DNA of 64,000 bases from Brevibacillus dissolubilis (GCF_006170445.1 NZ_VCNA01000010.1:1-64000), one strand, 5' to 3'. Positions 8,463 to 17,409 are shown, counted from the stretch's first letter. The notes: generated by a model from the letters alone, not told the origin. Numbers and translations are program-made.

Positions 8463-8933
8463 ATGCCACTACATATTGTTTTGCACGAACCACTTATTCC
8501 GGCCAACACTGGTAACATTGCGCGGACGTGTGCCGCGACGGGGATTCATCTGCATTTGATCCGGCCGCTGGGATTTTCTACAGACGATAAAGCGTTGAAA
8601 CGGGCGGGGCTGGATTATTGGCATGCGGTGAGCATTCATTATTATGACAGCTTTGAGCATTTTGAGGCGGAGCATGCGGACAAGCGTGACCGTTTTTTCC
8701 TCGTGGAGACATGGGGGGAAAAATTTTATAGCGATGTATCTTATCAGGATGGCGATTTTATCATTTTGGGCAAAGAGACGTCAGGATTTCCGCGTGAGAT
8801 CACGGACCGGTACAGAGACAATTGCATCCGTATTCCAATGGGCGGTGCGACGAGATCGATCAATCTGTCTAACTGTGCGGCGCTGGTGGCATTTGAGGCG
8901 CTGCGGCAGATCGGGTTTCCGGGGTTGGATTGA
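8463..8933 (+). CDS. trmL: tRNA (cytidine/uridine-34 2'-O)-methyltransferase
   Basis: 156-residue SPOUT-class methyltransferase that 2'-O-methylates the wobble base of tRNA-Leu using S-adenosylmethionine. Family markers are PANTGNIARTCAATG at the start, LGKETSGFP (the trefoil knot loop) near residue 102 and IPMGGATRSINLSNCAALVAFEALRQ at the C-terminus. Length equals the usual TrmL/CspR size. ATAGGAG lies 9 bases before ATG 8463. It probably has its own promoter after the terminator at 8307-8355. Confidence 0.95.
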   Translation: MPLHIVLHEPLIPANTGNIARTCAATGIHLHLIRPLGFSTDDKALKRAGLDYWHAVSIHYYDSFEHFEAEHADKRDRFFLVETWGEKFYSDVSYQDGDFIILGKETSGFPREITDRYRDNCIRIPMGGATRSINLSNCAALVAFEALRQIGFPGLD

Positions 8934-8938
8934 GGGAC

Positions 8939-8993
8939 GGAGTTAGATTAAAAACTGGAGTTAGGTTGAAAACCGGAGTTATTAGGTTAATGG
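8939..8993 (+). repeat. three imperfect ~18-bp tandem units
   Basis: GGAGTTAGATTAAAAACT, GGAGTTAGGTTGAAAACC and GGAGTTATTAGGTTAATGG run head to tail from 8939, 8957 and 8975 directly after the trmL stop. They lie in no gene and form no terminator. Confidence 0.6.
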
Positions 8994-9129
8994 ATGGCTT
9001 TTGATTAAAAAATGAAGTTGGATAGAAGCATGGGGCTTGATGGAGAGCCAAAGGATTGGATCTGTAAAACACAAGGCCTTGTCAGGTACTTGAGACAATG
9101 ATGAGAAGATTGAGAGGGGCAACCAAACC

Positions 9130-9873
9130 ATGACTGCACAAACGAATCTAAACGGCAAAACCATCTTTTTTGATTTGGATGGGACTTTGTTGGAAATGCA
9201 TACCGAGGAATTTGTCCAAAACTATTTGAAGGAACTGGCGAAGTACGTAGGAGATCGAATGGACGCGAAGCAGCTGATCGGGCTTTTGTGGGAAGCAACC
9301 AAGGCGATGATCCAAAGTGATGAGCCTGAAATGACCAATGAAGAGGTGTTCGTCCGTTACTTCCTTACGCACAGTGGATTGGAAAAGGATGCGATCTGGC
9401 CGGTGTTTGAGGCGTTTTACAGCGAGATTTTCCCGACCTTGTCCCATCTGACCAACCCGTCTCCATGGGGCAAAAAGATCGTAGAAGCGGCAAAAGAGCA
9501 GGGCTTCCGCGTAGCGGTGACGACCAACCCGGTGTTTCCGAAAGAAGCGATCTACAGCCGTCTCGGGTGGCTGGGGCTTACTCCGGATGAGTTTGAGCTG
9601 GTGACGGTCTATGAAGAGGCGCACTATACCAAGCCAAATCTGGGCTACTATCAAGAGGTGTGCGACAAGCTGGGCGTGAAGCCAGAGGATTGCATCATGG
9701 TGGGAAATCATATGCAGGAAGACATGGTTGCGGGTGAATTGGGGTTGAAGACGTTCCTTGTGACGAATTATATGGAAAATCGTGGGGAGCCGCTGTACCG
9801 TGTGGATCAGCAGGGGACGTTTGAAGATGTGTACAATGCGATCGTTAATCGAACAGGTGTGTTTGCGCCGTAG
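9130..9873 (+). CDS. HAD-family hydrolase
   Basis: 247-residue haloacid-dehalogenase phosphatase. Motif I is FFDLDGT (nucleophile D15, acid D17), motif II is the VAVTTNP threonine, and motif III/IV lies in KPNLGYYQEV...CIMVGNHMQEDMVAG. A four-helix cap sits between motifs I and II. Substrate unknown; the cap type suggests a small phosphorylated metabolite. GAGAGGGG lies upstream of ATG 9130. Confidence 0.82.
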   Translation: MTAQTNLNGKTIFFDLDGTLLEMHTEEFVQNYLKELAKYVGDRMDAKQLIGLLWEATKAMIQSDEPEMTNEEVFVRYFLTHSGLEKDAIWPVFEAFYSEIFPTLSHLTNPSPWGKKIVEAAKEQGFRVAVTTNPVFPKEAIYSRLGWLGLTPDEFELVTVYEEAHYTKPNLGYYQEVCDKLGVKPEDCIMVGNHMQEDMVAGELGLKTFLVTNYMENRGEPLYRVDQQGTFEDVYNAIVNRTGVFAP

Positions 9874-9996
9874 GATACGATTGCCACTTTTAGCTCGGAT
9901 TTTGCATACCAGCCTGGATAGACAGCCCGATTCCTCAGTCTTATGGTCTCAGGGATAAACCATCCCCGCTGGTTCTAAAAAACTACAATACATAAG

Positions 9997-10033
9997 AAAA
10001 AAGGCAGATACCACATGGGCGTCTGCCTTTTTC
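9997..10033 (+). terminator. intrinsic terminator, symmetrical
   Basis: AAGGCAGA (10001-10008) pairs with TCTGCCTT (10022-10029), with an A-run before and a T-run after the stem. It can serve the HAD gene from the left and probably also transcription arriving on the minus strand. Confidence 0.85.
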
Positions 10034-10055
10034 ATTGGGGGTGTGGCTACAAACG

Positions 10056-10075
10056 AAAAAAGGGCCGATGCCCTT
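10056..10075 (-). terminator. terminator of the 30-residue microprotein gene
   Basis: On the minus strand AAGGGC and GCCCTT (plus positions 10060-10065 and 10070-10075) form a 6-bp stem with an ATCG loop, followed by a six-T run. It lies 20 bp after the stop codon of the small gene. Confidence 0.7.
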
Positions 10076-10094
10076 GATTCACACGAGATCAAAC

Positions 10095-10187
10095 CTACAG
10101 ATTCCAGGTCTTGTCTTCGTTATATCCTGCTGTGAGAATGAAGAACAGGAACGCACAGAAACAGAACGCTACGATAAAAGTACCCAT
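10095..10187 (-). CDS. 30-residue single-span membrane microprotein
   Basis: A short frame below usual gene-calling length: ATG at 10187, TAG at 10095-10097, 30 residues. Residues 2-20 are a continuous hydrophobic helix (starts MGTFIVAFCFCAFLFF, two Cys), followed by a polar tail NEDKTWNL. It has a complete expression context on the minus strand: GAAAGGAG 11 bases before the ATG, a TATAAT promoter at 10224-10252 and a terminator at 10056-10075. No family is recognised. Likely a membrane-inserted regulator or toxin-like peptide, but that is conjecture. Confidence 0.7.
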   Translation of the reverse strand: MGTFIVAFCFCAFLFFILTAGYNEDKTWNL

Positions 10188-10223
10188 GTTTCAACAGACT
10201 CCTTTCGAAACCAGACTACCCCC

Positions 10224-10252
10224 ATTATACCGTAGCCTTTCCCATTTGCCTA
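10224..10252 (-). promoter_or_regulatory. SigA-type promoter for the microprotein
   Basis: On the minus strand, TAGGCA (10247-10252) and a perfect TATAAT (10224-10229) are separated by 17 bp and lie 37 bp upstream of the ATG at 10187. Confidence 0.6.
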
Positions 10253-10459
10253 CCATCTAACCATGACAGATTTGTTGCATTCACCTAGAGATATGTGGAA
10301 TCCGTGATGAACATGTATGTATTGCCTGCATATCCATAAGAAAAGGAAAGTAGTTCTCCTTGACCTGCTTATCAGTAATGCTATCTTAAGCAGGGACATA
10401 TACATGAAAGTACATTGTTGGTGGTAATTATTGGGCTGAAAGAGGGAGGAGTGACTTGC

Positions 10460-12358
10460 ATGGATATCCTAAGGCGCATTGCAGAGCACCGGGCCCGTGA
10501 AGAAAAGTTGATGTGGAAGGGTACTTTTGCTGAATATCTGGAACTCGTACGTAAAAACCCGACGATTGCGCAGACGGCACATTCGCGTATCTACAACATG
10601 ATCAAAAGTCATGGGGTTGAAATTAATGAGGACGGTTCGAAGTCGTATAAGTTTTTCTCTCGGGAAATGTACGGTTTGGATCGCTCCATTGAACGTCTCG
10701 TGGAGGAGTATTTCCATTCCTCGGCCAGACGCTTGGATGTACGCAAACGGATTCTGCTTTTGATGGGTCCGGTCAGTGGCGGTAAATCGACGCTGGTCAC
10801 CATGCTCAAACGTGGTCTCGAAGAATACAGCCGCACAGATGAGGGCGCGGTCTATGCACTCGACGGCTGCCCGATGCAGGAAGAACCGCTGCATCTCATC
10901 CCGAATGAGCTGCGTCCAGAATTCGAAGCGGAACTGGGGATTAAGATTGAAGGTGAACTGACTCCATACAACCGGATGCGTCTGGAAAATGAATATGGCG
11001 GTCGGATTGAAGACTTCCCGGTCAGCCGGATTCTGTTCTCGGAAGCACAGCGTGTCGGGGTGGGGACATTCAGCCCGTCTGACCCGAAATCCCAGGATAT
11101 CGCTGACCTGACCGGTTCGATTGACTTTTCGACGATTACCCGTTATGGCTCTGAGTCTGACCCGCGCGCGTATCGTTTTGACGGGGAGCTGAACAAGGCG
11201 AACCGCGGTTTGATGGAGTTTCAAGAGATGCTCAAGTGCGACGAGAAGTTCCTCTGGCACCTGCTCTCGCTCACACAGGAAGGGAACTTCAAGGCCGGGC
11301 GTTTTGCCCTTATCTCCGCAGATGAGATGATCGTCGCGCATACCAATGAAACCGAGTACAAAGCTTTTATTGCCAACAAAAAGAACGAAGCGCTCCAGTC
11401 TCGTATGATCGTCATGCCGATTCCATACAACCTCCGCGTCAGTGACGAGGAAAAAATCTACGCCAAGCTGATCAAACAATCCGACCTCGGCCACGTCCAT
11501 ATCGCCCCGCACGCACTTCGCACCGCAGCTATTTTCTCCATCCTCACCCGACTCAAAGAATCCAAAAAGCAAGGCGTCGACCTGATCAAGAAAATGCGTC
11601 TATACGATGGTGAAATCCTCGAAGGCTTCAAAGGCTCTGACCTAGAGGAGCTTCACAACGAACACGCAGACGAAGGGATGTCCGGTGTTGACCCGCGTTT
11701 TGTCATCAACCGCATCTCCAGTGCACTCATCCGTCGCGACACCGAATGCATCAATGCCCTCGATATTCTCCGCTCGCTCAAGGAGGGCTTCGACCAGCAT
11801 GCATCGATCACCAAGGAGCAAAAAGAACGCTACATGAACTTCATCTCCCTCGCCCGCAAAGAGTACGATGAGCTGGCGAAAAAAGAAGTTCAAAAAGCGT
11901 TCGTCTACAGCTACGAGGAGTCTGCGAAAACCCTCATGGATAACTATCTCGACAACGTCGAAGCATACTGCAATATGCAAAAACTGCGCGATCCCGTCAC
12001 CGGCGAGGAGATGGAGCCAGATGAGCGCCTGATGCGTTCTATCGAGGAGCAGATCGGTATTTCTGAGAATGCGAAGCGTGCCTTCCGCGAAGAAATCCTC
12101 ATCCGCATCTCTGCTTACGCCCGCAAAGGCAAGCGCTTCGACTACCGCATGCATGAGCGACTGCGTGAAGCGATCGAGAAGAAGCTGTTCGCTGACCTCA
12201 AAGATGTCGTGAAAATTACAACATCGAGCAAAACACCAGATGAGCATCAGCTCAAGAAAATCAACGAGGTTACCCGCCGTCTGGTCGAAGAGCACGGCTA
12301 CACCCCGATCTCGGCAAACGAACTCCTCCGCTACGTCGGCAGTCTCCTGAACAGATAG
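10460..12358 (+). CDS. prkA: PrkA serine protein kinase / AAA+ protein
   Basis: 632 residues, almost exactly the length of Bacillus subtilis PrkA. It is an AAA+-like ATPase with Walker A GPVSGGKST at about 103-111, a DGCPMQEEPL segment and the C-terminal PrkA kinase-like domain. In Bacillus it is associated with sporulation, acting early through SigK-dependent genes. Start is ATG 10460, after GAGGGAGGAG; an upstream in-frame codon at 10415 lacks an RBS. It forms an operon with yhbH 15 bp downstream. The usual third partner SpoVR is not in the window. The last third uses far more C-ending codons than the first. Confidence 0.95.
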   Translation: MDILRRIAEHRAREEKLMWKGTFAEYLELVRKNPTIAQTAHSRIYNMIKSHGVEINEDGSKSYKFFSREMYGLDRSIERLVEEYFHSSARRLDVRKRILLLMGPVSGGKSTLVTMLKRGLEEYSRTDEGAVYALDGCPMQEEPLHLIPNELRPEFEAELGIKIEGELTPYNRMRLENEYGGRIEDFPVSRILFSEAQRVGVGTFSPSDPKSQDIADLTGSIDFSTITRYGSESDPRAYRFDGELNKANRGLMEFQEMLKCDEKFLWHLLSLTQEGNFKAGRFALISADEMIVAHTNETEYKAFIANKKNEALQSRMIVMPIPYNLRVSDEEKIYAKLIKQSDLGHVHIAPHALRTAAIFSILTRLKESKKQGVDLIKKMRLYDGEILEGFKGSDLEELHNEHADEGMSGVDPRFVINRISSALIRRDTECINALDILRSLKEGFDQHASITKEQKERYMNFISLARKEYDELAKKEVQKAFVYSYEESAKTLMDNYLDNVEAYCNMQKLRDPVTGEEMEPDERLMRSIEEQIGISENAKRAFREEILIRISAYARKGKRFDYRMHERLREAIEKKLFADLKDVVKITTSSKTPDEHQLKKINEVTRRLVEEHGYTPISANELLRYVGSLLNR

Positions 12359-12373
12359 AGAGGAGGTGGAAGC

Positions 12374-13534
12374 ATGGACGACTCGTCGTTTGTCGTCTCG
12401 CGGGAAGACTGGTCCCTGCACCGCAAAGGTCATCAAGACCAGCATCGGCACCAGGAAAAAGTACGCGAGGCGATCAAAAAGAATCTCTCCGATCTGATCA
12501 GCGAAGAAAACATCATCATGTCAAACGGTCGGGACGTCGTCAAAATCCCCATCCGCTCGCTTGATGAATACCGTTTTCGCTACAATTATCAAAAAGGCAA
12601 ACACACCGGGCAAGGCAAGGGTGACTCCAAGGTAGGCGACGTCATCGCCAAAGACGGAGACCCGAGCCAGCAACAAGGTCCCGGCAAAGGACCAGGTGCT
12701 GGAGATCAGCCCGGTCAGGATTACTTCGAAGCGGAAATCACGGTGGAAGAGCTGGAACAGATGCTTTTTGCCGAGTTGGAACTGCCCAATCTGCAGCAAA
12801 AGGACGAACAGCAAATCATCGTCGAGGACACCCGCTTCAACGACATCCGCAAAAAGGGCCTCATGGGTAATATCGATAAAAAACGTACACTCCTCGCCGC
12901 CATCCGCCGCAATGCCTTGGCCGGCTACAGCGATCTGGAACTGGGCATCTCCAACGATGACCTGCGTTTCAAGACCTGGGAGGAGATCGTCAAGCCTCAT
13001 TCCAACGCGGTGATCATCGCGATGATGGACACCTCGGGTTCAATGGGCGTCTTCGAAAAGTACGTCGCCCGCAGCTTCTTTTTCTGGATGCTCCGCTTCC
13101 TGCGCACGAAGTATGAAAAGGTGGAGATCGTGTTCATCGCCCACCATACCGAGGCCAAGGAAGTGACCGAAGACGCGTTTTTCTCCAAAGGGGAGAGCGG
13201 GGGGACGATCTGTTCCTCCGCTTACCGGAAGGCGCTGGAGATTATTGATGCGCGGTATCCGTCGAGTCAGTACAATATCTATCCGTTTCACTTCTCGGAT
13301 GGGGATAATCTGACGTCGGATAATGAGCGGTGCCTGAAGCTGGTGAAGGAGCTAATGGATCGGTGTAATATGTTTGGGTATGGGGAGATTAATCAGTACA
13401 ATCGCCATAGTACGTTGATGTCGGCGTATAAGCATGTGAAGGATCCGAAGTTTATGTATTCGGTGATTAGGGAAAAAGGCGAGGTTTATAAGGCGTTGAA
13501 GCATTTCTTTAGTAGGAAAGAAGTGCAGGCTTGA
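12374..13534 (+). CDS. yhbH: YhbH/DUF444 sporulation protein
   Basis: 386 residues. The C-terminal half has a von Willebrand A-like fold with the MIDAS metal site DTSGSMG at 219-225. The N-terminal part is basic and includes a Gly/Gln/Lys-rich linker (about 75-115). It is the constant partner of PrkA in spore formers and is sporulation-linked by family knowledge. A textbook GAGAGGAGGTGG RBS precedes ATG 12374. Codon usage shifts abruptly around 13200 from C-ending to G/T-ending codons. Confidence 0.94.
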   Translation: MDDSSFVVSREDWSLHRKGHQDQHRHQEKVREAIKKNLSDLISEENIIMSNGRDVVKIPIRSLDEYRFRYNYQKGKHTGQGKGDSKVGDVIAKDGDPSQQQGPGKGPGAGDQPGQDYFEAEITVEELEQMLFAELELPNLQQKDEQQIIVEDTRFNDIRKKGLMGNIDKKRTLLAAIRRNALAGYSDLELGISNDDLRFKTWEEIVKPHSNAVIIAMMDTSGSMGVFEKYVARSFFFWMLRFLRTKYEKVEIVFIAHHTEAKEVTEDAFFSKGESGGTICSSAYRKALEIIDARYPSSQYNIYPFHFSDGDNLTSDNERCLKLVKELMDRCNMFGYGEINQYNRHSTLMSAYKHVKDPKFMYSVIREKGEVYKALKHFFSRKEVQA

Positions 13535-13538
13535 AGGG

Positions 13539-13573
13539 AAGACCGGACGTGGAAGGAGCGTTCGGTCTTTTTT
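13539..13573 (+). terminator. intrinsic terminator of prkA-yhbH
   Basis: AAGACCGGA (13539-13547) pairs with TTCGGTCTT (13561-13569), followed by a T-run. A near copy of its 3' arm recurs at 14187-14225. Confidence 0.88.
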
Positions 13574-13601
13574 GCGTGGAGTAGGTTAATAATTAGAGGA
13601 A

Positions 13602-13772
13602 CTAAACCAAATAATAAAATACATCAATAATCAAAACGATTAAGGAAATCAGGGAACCATAAACATAAATTTTTTGTTCTGATTCATTTTTGTATTTTCG
13701 GGATACGAGCATATAGATAGCGAAGATCATCCCTGCCAGCAGGAATAGATCAAGGATCATATCAAACATCAT
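13602..13772 (-). CDS. small two-span membrane protein
   Basis: 56 residues. Two hydrophobic helices (about 3-23 and 39-55) flank a short charged loop RKYKNESEQK. Start ATG 13772 is chosen because TTAGGAG lies 9 bases upstream; an in-frame ATG at 13793 sits before that RBS. No family recognised. It is transcribed away from the 55-residue membrane gene at 13929. Confidence 0.6.
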   Translation of the reverse strand: MMFDMILDLFLLAGMIFAIYMLVSRKYKNESEQKIYVYGSLISLIVLIIDVFYYLV

Positions 13773-13928
13773 GGAAGAGTAACTCCTAACCATTAGAATT
13801 GTATACGTTGATTGAGGGATGATTCTCTAAAATGAGCAGCTTATGTGGAGACGAAACTCTCTTCAGCAAGTCTTTGTCATCATAACCAATCATTTTAACT
13901 CCGACAATATGAAATGGAGAGGGATGCA

Positions 13929-14096
13929 ATGAGGTATGATTTGCTGTTCATCGGTTTGGCGATTGGTTCCATTTTACTTGGTATGGCAGCGAAAAACCAA
14001 GTTGAATATGCACCCATGCTAGGCTGGATACTCAGCTTTTTCTTTTTCATCATGGCAATTGTGTCGGTGATTAAAAGTAGGTCGCGCAATAAGTGA
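13929..14096 (+). CDS. small two-span membrane protein
   Basis: 55 residues with hydrophobic helices at about 4-24 and 35-49 and a basic C-terminus (KSRSRNK). GGAGAGGG lies 6 bases before ATG 13929. No family recognised. Together with the divergent 56-residue membrane protein it fills the space between two similar terminators. Confidence 0.58.
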   Translation: MRYDLLFIGLAIGSILLGMAAKNQVEYAPMLGWILSFFFFIMAIVSVIKSRSRNK

Positions 14097-14186
14097 AAAA
14101 CCTCTTACCGAAAGCGTGGATTCATGCGTGCATGGGGTTTTCCTTGTACCATCCAACCAATTTGATACTGGCTGATAGACATGTGG

Positions 14187-14225
14187 AAGATCGAAGTCGC
14201 ACACGAAGGCGTTCGGTCTTTTTTC
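14187..14225 (+). terminator. intrinsic terminator, near copy of 13539-13573
   Basis: AAGATCGAA (14187-14195) pairs with TTCGGTCTT (14212-14220), followed by a T-run. The 3' arm and tail GCGTTCGGTCTTTTTT are identical to the terminator at 13539-13573. Confidence 0.75.
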
Positions 14226-14313
14226 AGTTTATCCATGCCATTAATTACAGCTATATTTCTATTCCATAAAATTAAATAATAGTGTTAATAGATTCACGAA
14301 AGGAGAGCGGGCG

Positions 14314-16446
14314 GTGCCATTCAAAATACTCATACTAGCATGTACAGTTCTTTTATTAAGCTCAACCATATCAGCAACATCAATTATAGCTGCTACCGCT
14401 GATGAACCACGGCCAGCCGCTCCCTTGCTGAATACAACAATAGATACGGATCAAGACGGTCTTACAGATTACTTCGAATTCGGGGTAACCAATCCGAAGA
14501 CACAAGATACGGACGGCGACGGCATCTCTGATGCTCATGAAGATACCGATGACGATGGTCTTATCAATATTGACGAGCAAACGTTGGGGATAAGTGCAAT
14601 CTCTGCTGATACAGACGGCGACTATCTTTCTGATTATGAAGAGCTTATGAATTATGCCACGCGACCAGATCAATTGGATACAGATGGTGATCACTTAGCA
14701 GACGGTATCGAGACAGAAGTGTATCAATTGAATCCAAAAGAAGCCGACGAAGATCATGACGGCATTCTCGACGGTGATGTTGAGCGGTCGTATCAGCTTC
14801 CGACGAACCGATTTGGAATTACAGGAGAAGCATACGGTGCATCTAATATCCCCCTTCAGATCGCGATTAGAGACACACCTATTCTTTTGGCAAAACAGAT
14901 TCCAGATTCTGTTTCATTTGATATTCTTGCACTACATGAGCAAATCACCTTTACACTTACGATCCCGTACAACCCGGAGACGCTCAAAAAAGAAGATTTG
15001 CAACTCTTTTATTTTGATGAAAAGAAAAATGAATTAAAACTAGTTGAAAACCAAAAACTTGACAAGCGTCAAAATAAAATCCACGCAACCGTTCAGGGTG
15101 GTGGCACGTTTGTCGTCGTTTCTAAAAAGGATTGGAAGGCGACTCTCAAAGCGACGAAGGAGAACTACAAAGGGACCTATAAAGAAAAGCATAGGGGAAA
15201 GTTGAAAGGCAAAGTGAAAGTAAACGGACTAGCCAATTTGGAAGTTGATGCGTCAGCGATTTCAGATGATGGAACGATTTCGTTTGAGGAAAAGTTTCCG
15301 GTAGGGGATGAAAATAATCTGGACGAGGGAACGAAGATCTTATCAATAGGTCGTGCGACTAGTCCGAAAGCGATAATGAAAAAGGCCATTTACTCCGTTG
15401 AGGAGGTTTATCAGAGTGAGGATATTACGTATGTCACGGTGAATGCGGTCACCACGGCATCAGGCAATACGCCTACGATCCTCATCCATGGCCTCAATGG
15501 TAACTCGACGACATGGGGATTTCATAACGATTGGATCAACAGCGAGCAACCAATCACGGCAGGTACGATAAATGGTGTGAACTTTACGAAGGCGAATTAT
15601 GCGTTTGGGGCAACCTCTACTTATTCAAATATTGATGTTCATTTTATTAATCTGCTGACGAGACCTTACAGTGATGCTGATGAGTTAGGGGCATGGCTGG
15701 ACCGTTTTAGCACATATACTCCCAATAAAGACCTGTTTATTTTTGAGTATGATAATAGAGGCAGTGTGAGAATAGCTGCACAGTATTTATCCGATTATAT
15801 CGGTGCGCTGCGTGCCAAAGTGATTGGGTACAAAAATGTAAATATCGTGGCGCATAGTATGGGTGGTCTGGTTTCGCGTTATTATATTGAAAATTTATAT
15901 GGCTCTTCAAAGGTGAATCGATTGGTTACATTGGGGACGCCTCATTTTGGCTCCGATTTGATGTTTTTTGGTGATTTGTACAGATTCGGCAGCGAGTTGT
16001 GGAACAGTCAGAACTATAGGCTGACGAATAAGCATCCGTATACGAAATATATCGGGTTTAGCGGTTTTGCAGGTGATTTTAATGATTTTTATGCGTCTGG
16101 AATACGTGGGGTTTATTTTACGGGGACAGGGGTTCCGACCGACGCCAAGAGCTGGGATGCTTATGTGAGAAAAAAATTCCAAGTAGCAGGTCGTACCTTA
16201 TCCCAAAGTGACATAGGTGACCATGCTGTCAATATTGATTCAGCTTTAGGGTCTGATTATGAACCCGATTATAATAACTCATCTTCGGGGATCAGAGGTG
16301 GACTTGATTCCGTAACAATGGTTTCCCGCTATTTGATTTTTGATGAAGTGTATGGTGATCATAGTAAAATGCGAAAGCAAGCAAGAGTCCGTACCAAGAT
16401 CGTTGAAATACTAGCAGGCAGTGACGATGGATTAATAGCAGACTAA
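14314..16446 (+). CDS. secreted lipase/esterase with thrombospondin-type-3-like calcium repeats
   Basis: 710 residues. A signal peptide (about 1-27) is followed by Asp-rich DTDQDGL, DTDGDGI, DTDDDGL and DTDGDYL/DTDGDHL repeats (43-155) that look like calcium-binding TSP3 repeats, then a beta-rich linker region. The alpha/beta-hydrolase domain (about 385-700) has the oxyanion segment ILIHGLNG (389-396) and the nucleophile elbow AHSMGG with Ser 515. A lipid ester substrate is inferred. GTG start with AAGGAGAG upstream. Codon use is more A/T-rich than in the neighbours, suggesting separate origin. It is probably co-transcribed with the membrane protein 18 bp downstream. Confidence 0.8.
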   Translation: MPFKILILACTVLLLSSTISATSIIAATADEPRPAAPLLNTTIDTDQDGLTDYFEFGVTNPKTQDTDGDGISDAHEDTDDDGLINIDEQTLGISAISADTDGDYLSDYEELMNYATRPDQLDTDGDHLADGIETEVYQLNPKEADEDHDGILDGDVERSYQLPTNRFGITGEAYGASNIPLQIAIRDTPILLAKQIPDSVSFDILALHEQITFTLTIPYNPETLKKEDLQLFYFDEKKNELKLVENQKLDKRQNKIHATVQGGGTFVVVSKKDWKATLKATKENYKGTYKEKHRGKLKGKVKVNGLANLEVDASAISDDGTISFEEKFPVGDENNLDEGTKILSIGRATSPKAIMKKAIYSVEEVYQSEDITYVTVNAVTTASGNTPTILIHGLNGNSTTWGFHNDWINSEQPITAGTINGVNFTKANYAFGATSTYSNIDVHFINLLTRPYSDADELGAWLDRFSTYTPNKDLFIFEYDNRGSVRIAAQYLSDYIGALRAKVIGYKNVNIVAHSMGGLVSRYYIENLYGSSKVNRLVTLGTPHFGSDLMFFGDLYRFGSELWNSQNYRLTNKHPYTKYIGFSGFAGDFNDFYASGIRGVYFTGTGVPTDAKSWDAYVRKKFQVAGRTLSQSDIGDHAVNIDSALGSDYEPDYNNSSSGIRGGLDSVTMVSRYLIFDEVYGDHSKMRKQARVRTKIVEILAGSDDGLIAD

Positions 16447-16464
16447 GTGGAGGAATCATATCTA

Positions 16465-17100
16465 ATGACACCTTATAAATTCGGGGGAGTACTGGCAGGT
16501 CTTATCCTCCTCGCTGCTCTCATAACTTCTTTGTTTATGCAAGAAATATTAATGGTAATACCTTTGTATATCTTAGGCGTGGGAATGATCATCCTCATCC
16601 TTTACTTCCTTCTTGTCTATATCCATTCTAAGGTCTCCGAAAAAGTATTTCTTACCATCATTCTCATACCTGTTTTGATGATTGGACTCTATATTGGAAA
16701 AATTCAATATGAGGATTGGCATGGGCAAAAGAGATTTGAATCATGGCAGACAGCACCAGTCCGTGGGGTCCTTGAGATCAATAAAACGGTGACGATCGAC
16801 TCAGAGCATCCAACCGATGAGATTATCAAATACAAGATCGTGATTCCACAAGATGGTTCTCTACTCATTGATTGCCCAACCAATGATTTTACCGAACAAG
16901 TAGTTATGTATGTGTTTAATAATAAACCAGATAGTTGGATCGTCAGTGCCAAAAATGAAAATGACAGTGGGGTACATGTATACAAGGTTCAAAAAGGGGA
17001 AGAGTACTATCTGGTTATCGACCAAAAAAACCTGATTCAACAAGGCAGAAGTGGCTTTTCTTATGAACTTACGCCAAAGATCACAGCCATAGAGATGTAA
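16465..17100 (+). CDS. membrane protein with extracytoplasmic beta domain
   Basis: 211 residues: three hydrophobic helices (about 5-24, 28-53 and 60-80), then a soluble domain of about 130 residues with alternating beta pattern that should face outside. No family recognised. GTGGAGGA overlaps the end of the lipase gene, and ATG 16465 follows at good spacing, so translation is likely coupled. The pairing suggests a role in folding, anchoring or protecting against the lipase (inference). Confidence 0.6.
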   Translation: MTPYKFGGVLAGLILLAALITSLFMQEILMVIPLYILGVGMIILILYFLLVYIHSKVSEKVFLTIILIPVLMIGLYIGKIQYEDWHGQKRFESWQTAPVRGVLEINKTVTIDSEHPTDEIIKYKIVIPQDGSLLIDCPTNDFTEQVVMYVFNNKPDSWIVSAKNENDSGVHVYKVQKGEEYYLVIDQKNLIQQGRSGFSYELTPKITAIEM

Positions 17101-17107
17101 GAAAAGA

Positions 17108-17139
17108 AAGACCAGATAAACGCATCTGGTCTTTTTTTT
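17108..17139 (+). terminator. intrinsic terminator
   Basis: AAAGACCAGAT (17108-17118 region) pairs with ATCTGGTCTTT (17124-17134), followed by a long T-run. It ends the lipase operon. Confidence 0.9.
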
Positions 17140-17197
17140 ACCGTCTTTCAGCTACTTTCACAAAATACATTCGCCCACTTCATTTGTTAATAAATTA

Positions 17198-17227
17198 TTG
17201 ACTGAATAACCAAAAAGTGGTTATAAT
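17198..17227 (+). promoter_or_regulatory. SigA promoter of the GH81 glucanase gene
   Basis: TTGACT (17198-17203), an 18-bp spacer and a perfect TATAAT (17222-17227). Predicted transcription start is near 17234, on the first base of the operator. Confidence 0.8.
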
Positions 17228-17232
17228 CTCTT

Positions 17233-17246
17233 CGAAATCGTTTTCG
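17233..17246 (+). promoter_or_regulatory. LacI-family operator O1
   Basis: CGAAATCGTTTTCG is a 14-bp palindrome with the central CG typical of LacI-family operators. It differs at one base from the operator upstream of the GH1 gene (20653-20666). Placed at +1 of the GH81 promoter, it would repress. Confidence 0.7.
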
Positions 17247-17275
17247 ATATTTTTGAATTGGTCACTATCTATCTC

Positions 17276-17288
17276 CGAAATATTTTCG
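17276..17288 (+). promoter_or_regulatory. degenerate operator-like site
   Basis: CGAAATATTTTCG keeps both CGAAA/TTTCG half-sites but is one base shorter and lacks the central CG. It lies about 42 bp downstream of O1 and could be an auxiliary or remnant site. Confidence 0.4.
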
Positions 17289-17409
17289 AAAAGAAATTCT
17301 TACGTAATCAGAACGATCACGCGAAACACCATCCAACAACCCTCAACGCAGACCATCTCCACCCCAAATCACCTCCAAACCACCCCAACCAATAAGGAGT
17401 GAACCCCCC

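Noticed and set aside
10035-10235. 66-residue plus-strand frame in the gap before prkA.
   Set aside because: It has no RBS, begins inside a terminator tail and lies antisense to the better supported 30-residue gene.
17233-17246. Reading the CGAAATCGTTTTCG palindromes as CcpA cre sites.
   Set aside because: They share the central CG with cre but have CGAAA/TTTCG arms rather than TGWAA/TTWCA, and a local LacI gene is a better match; joint CcpA control is not excluded.
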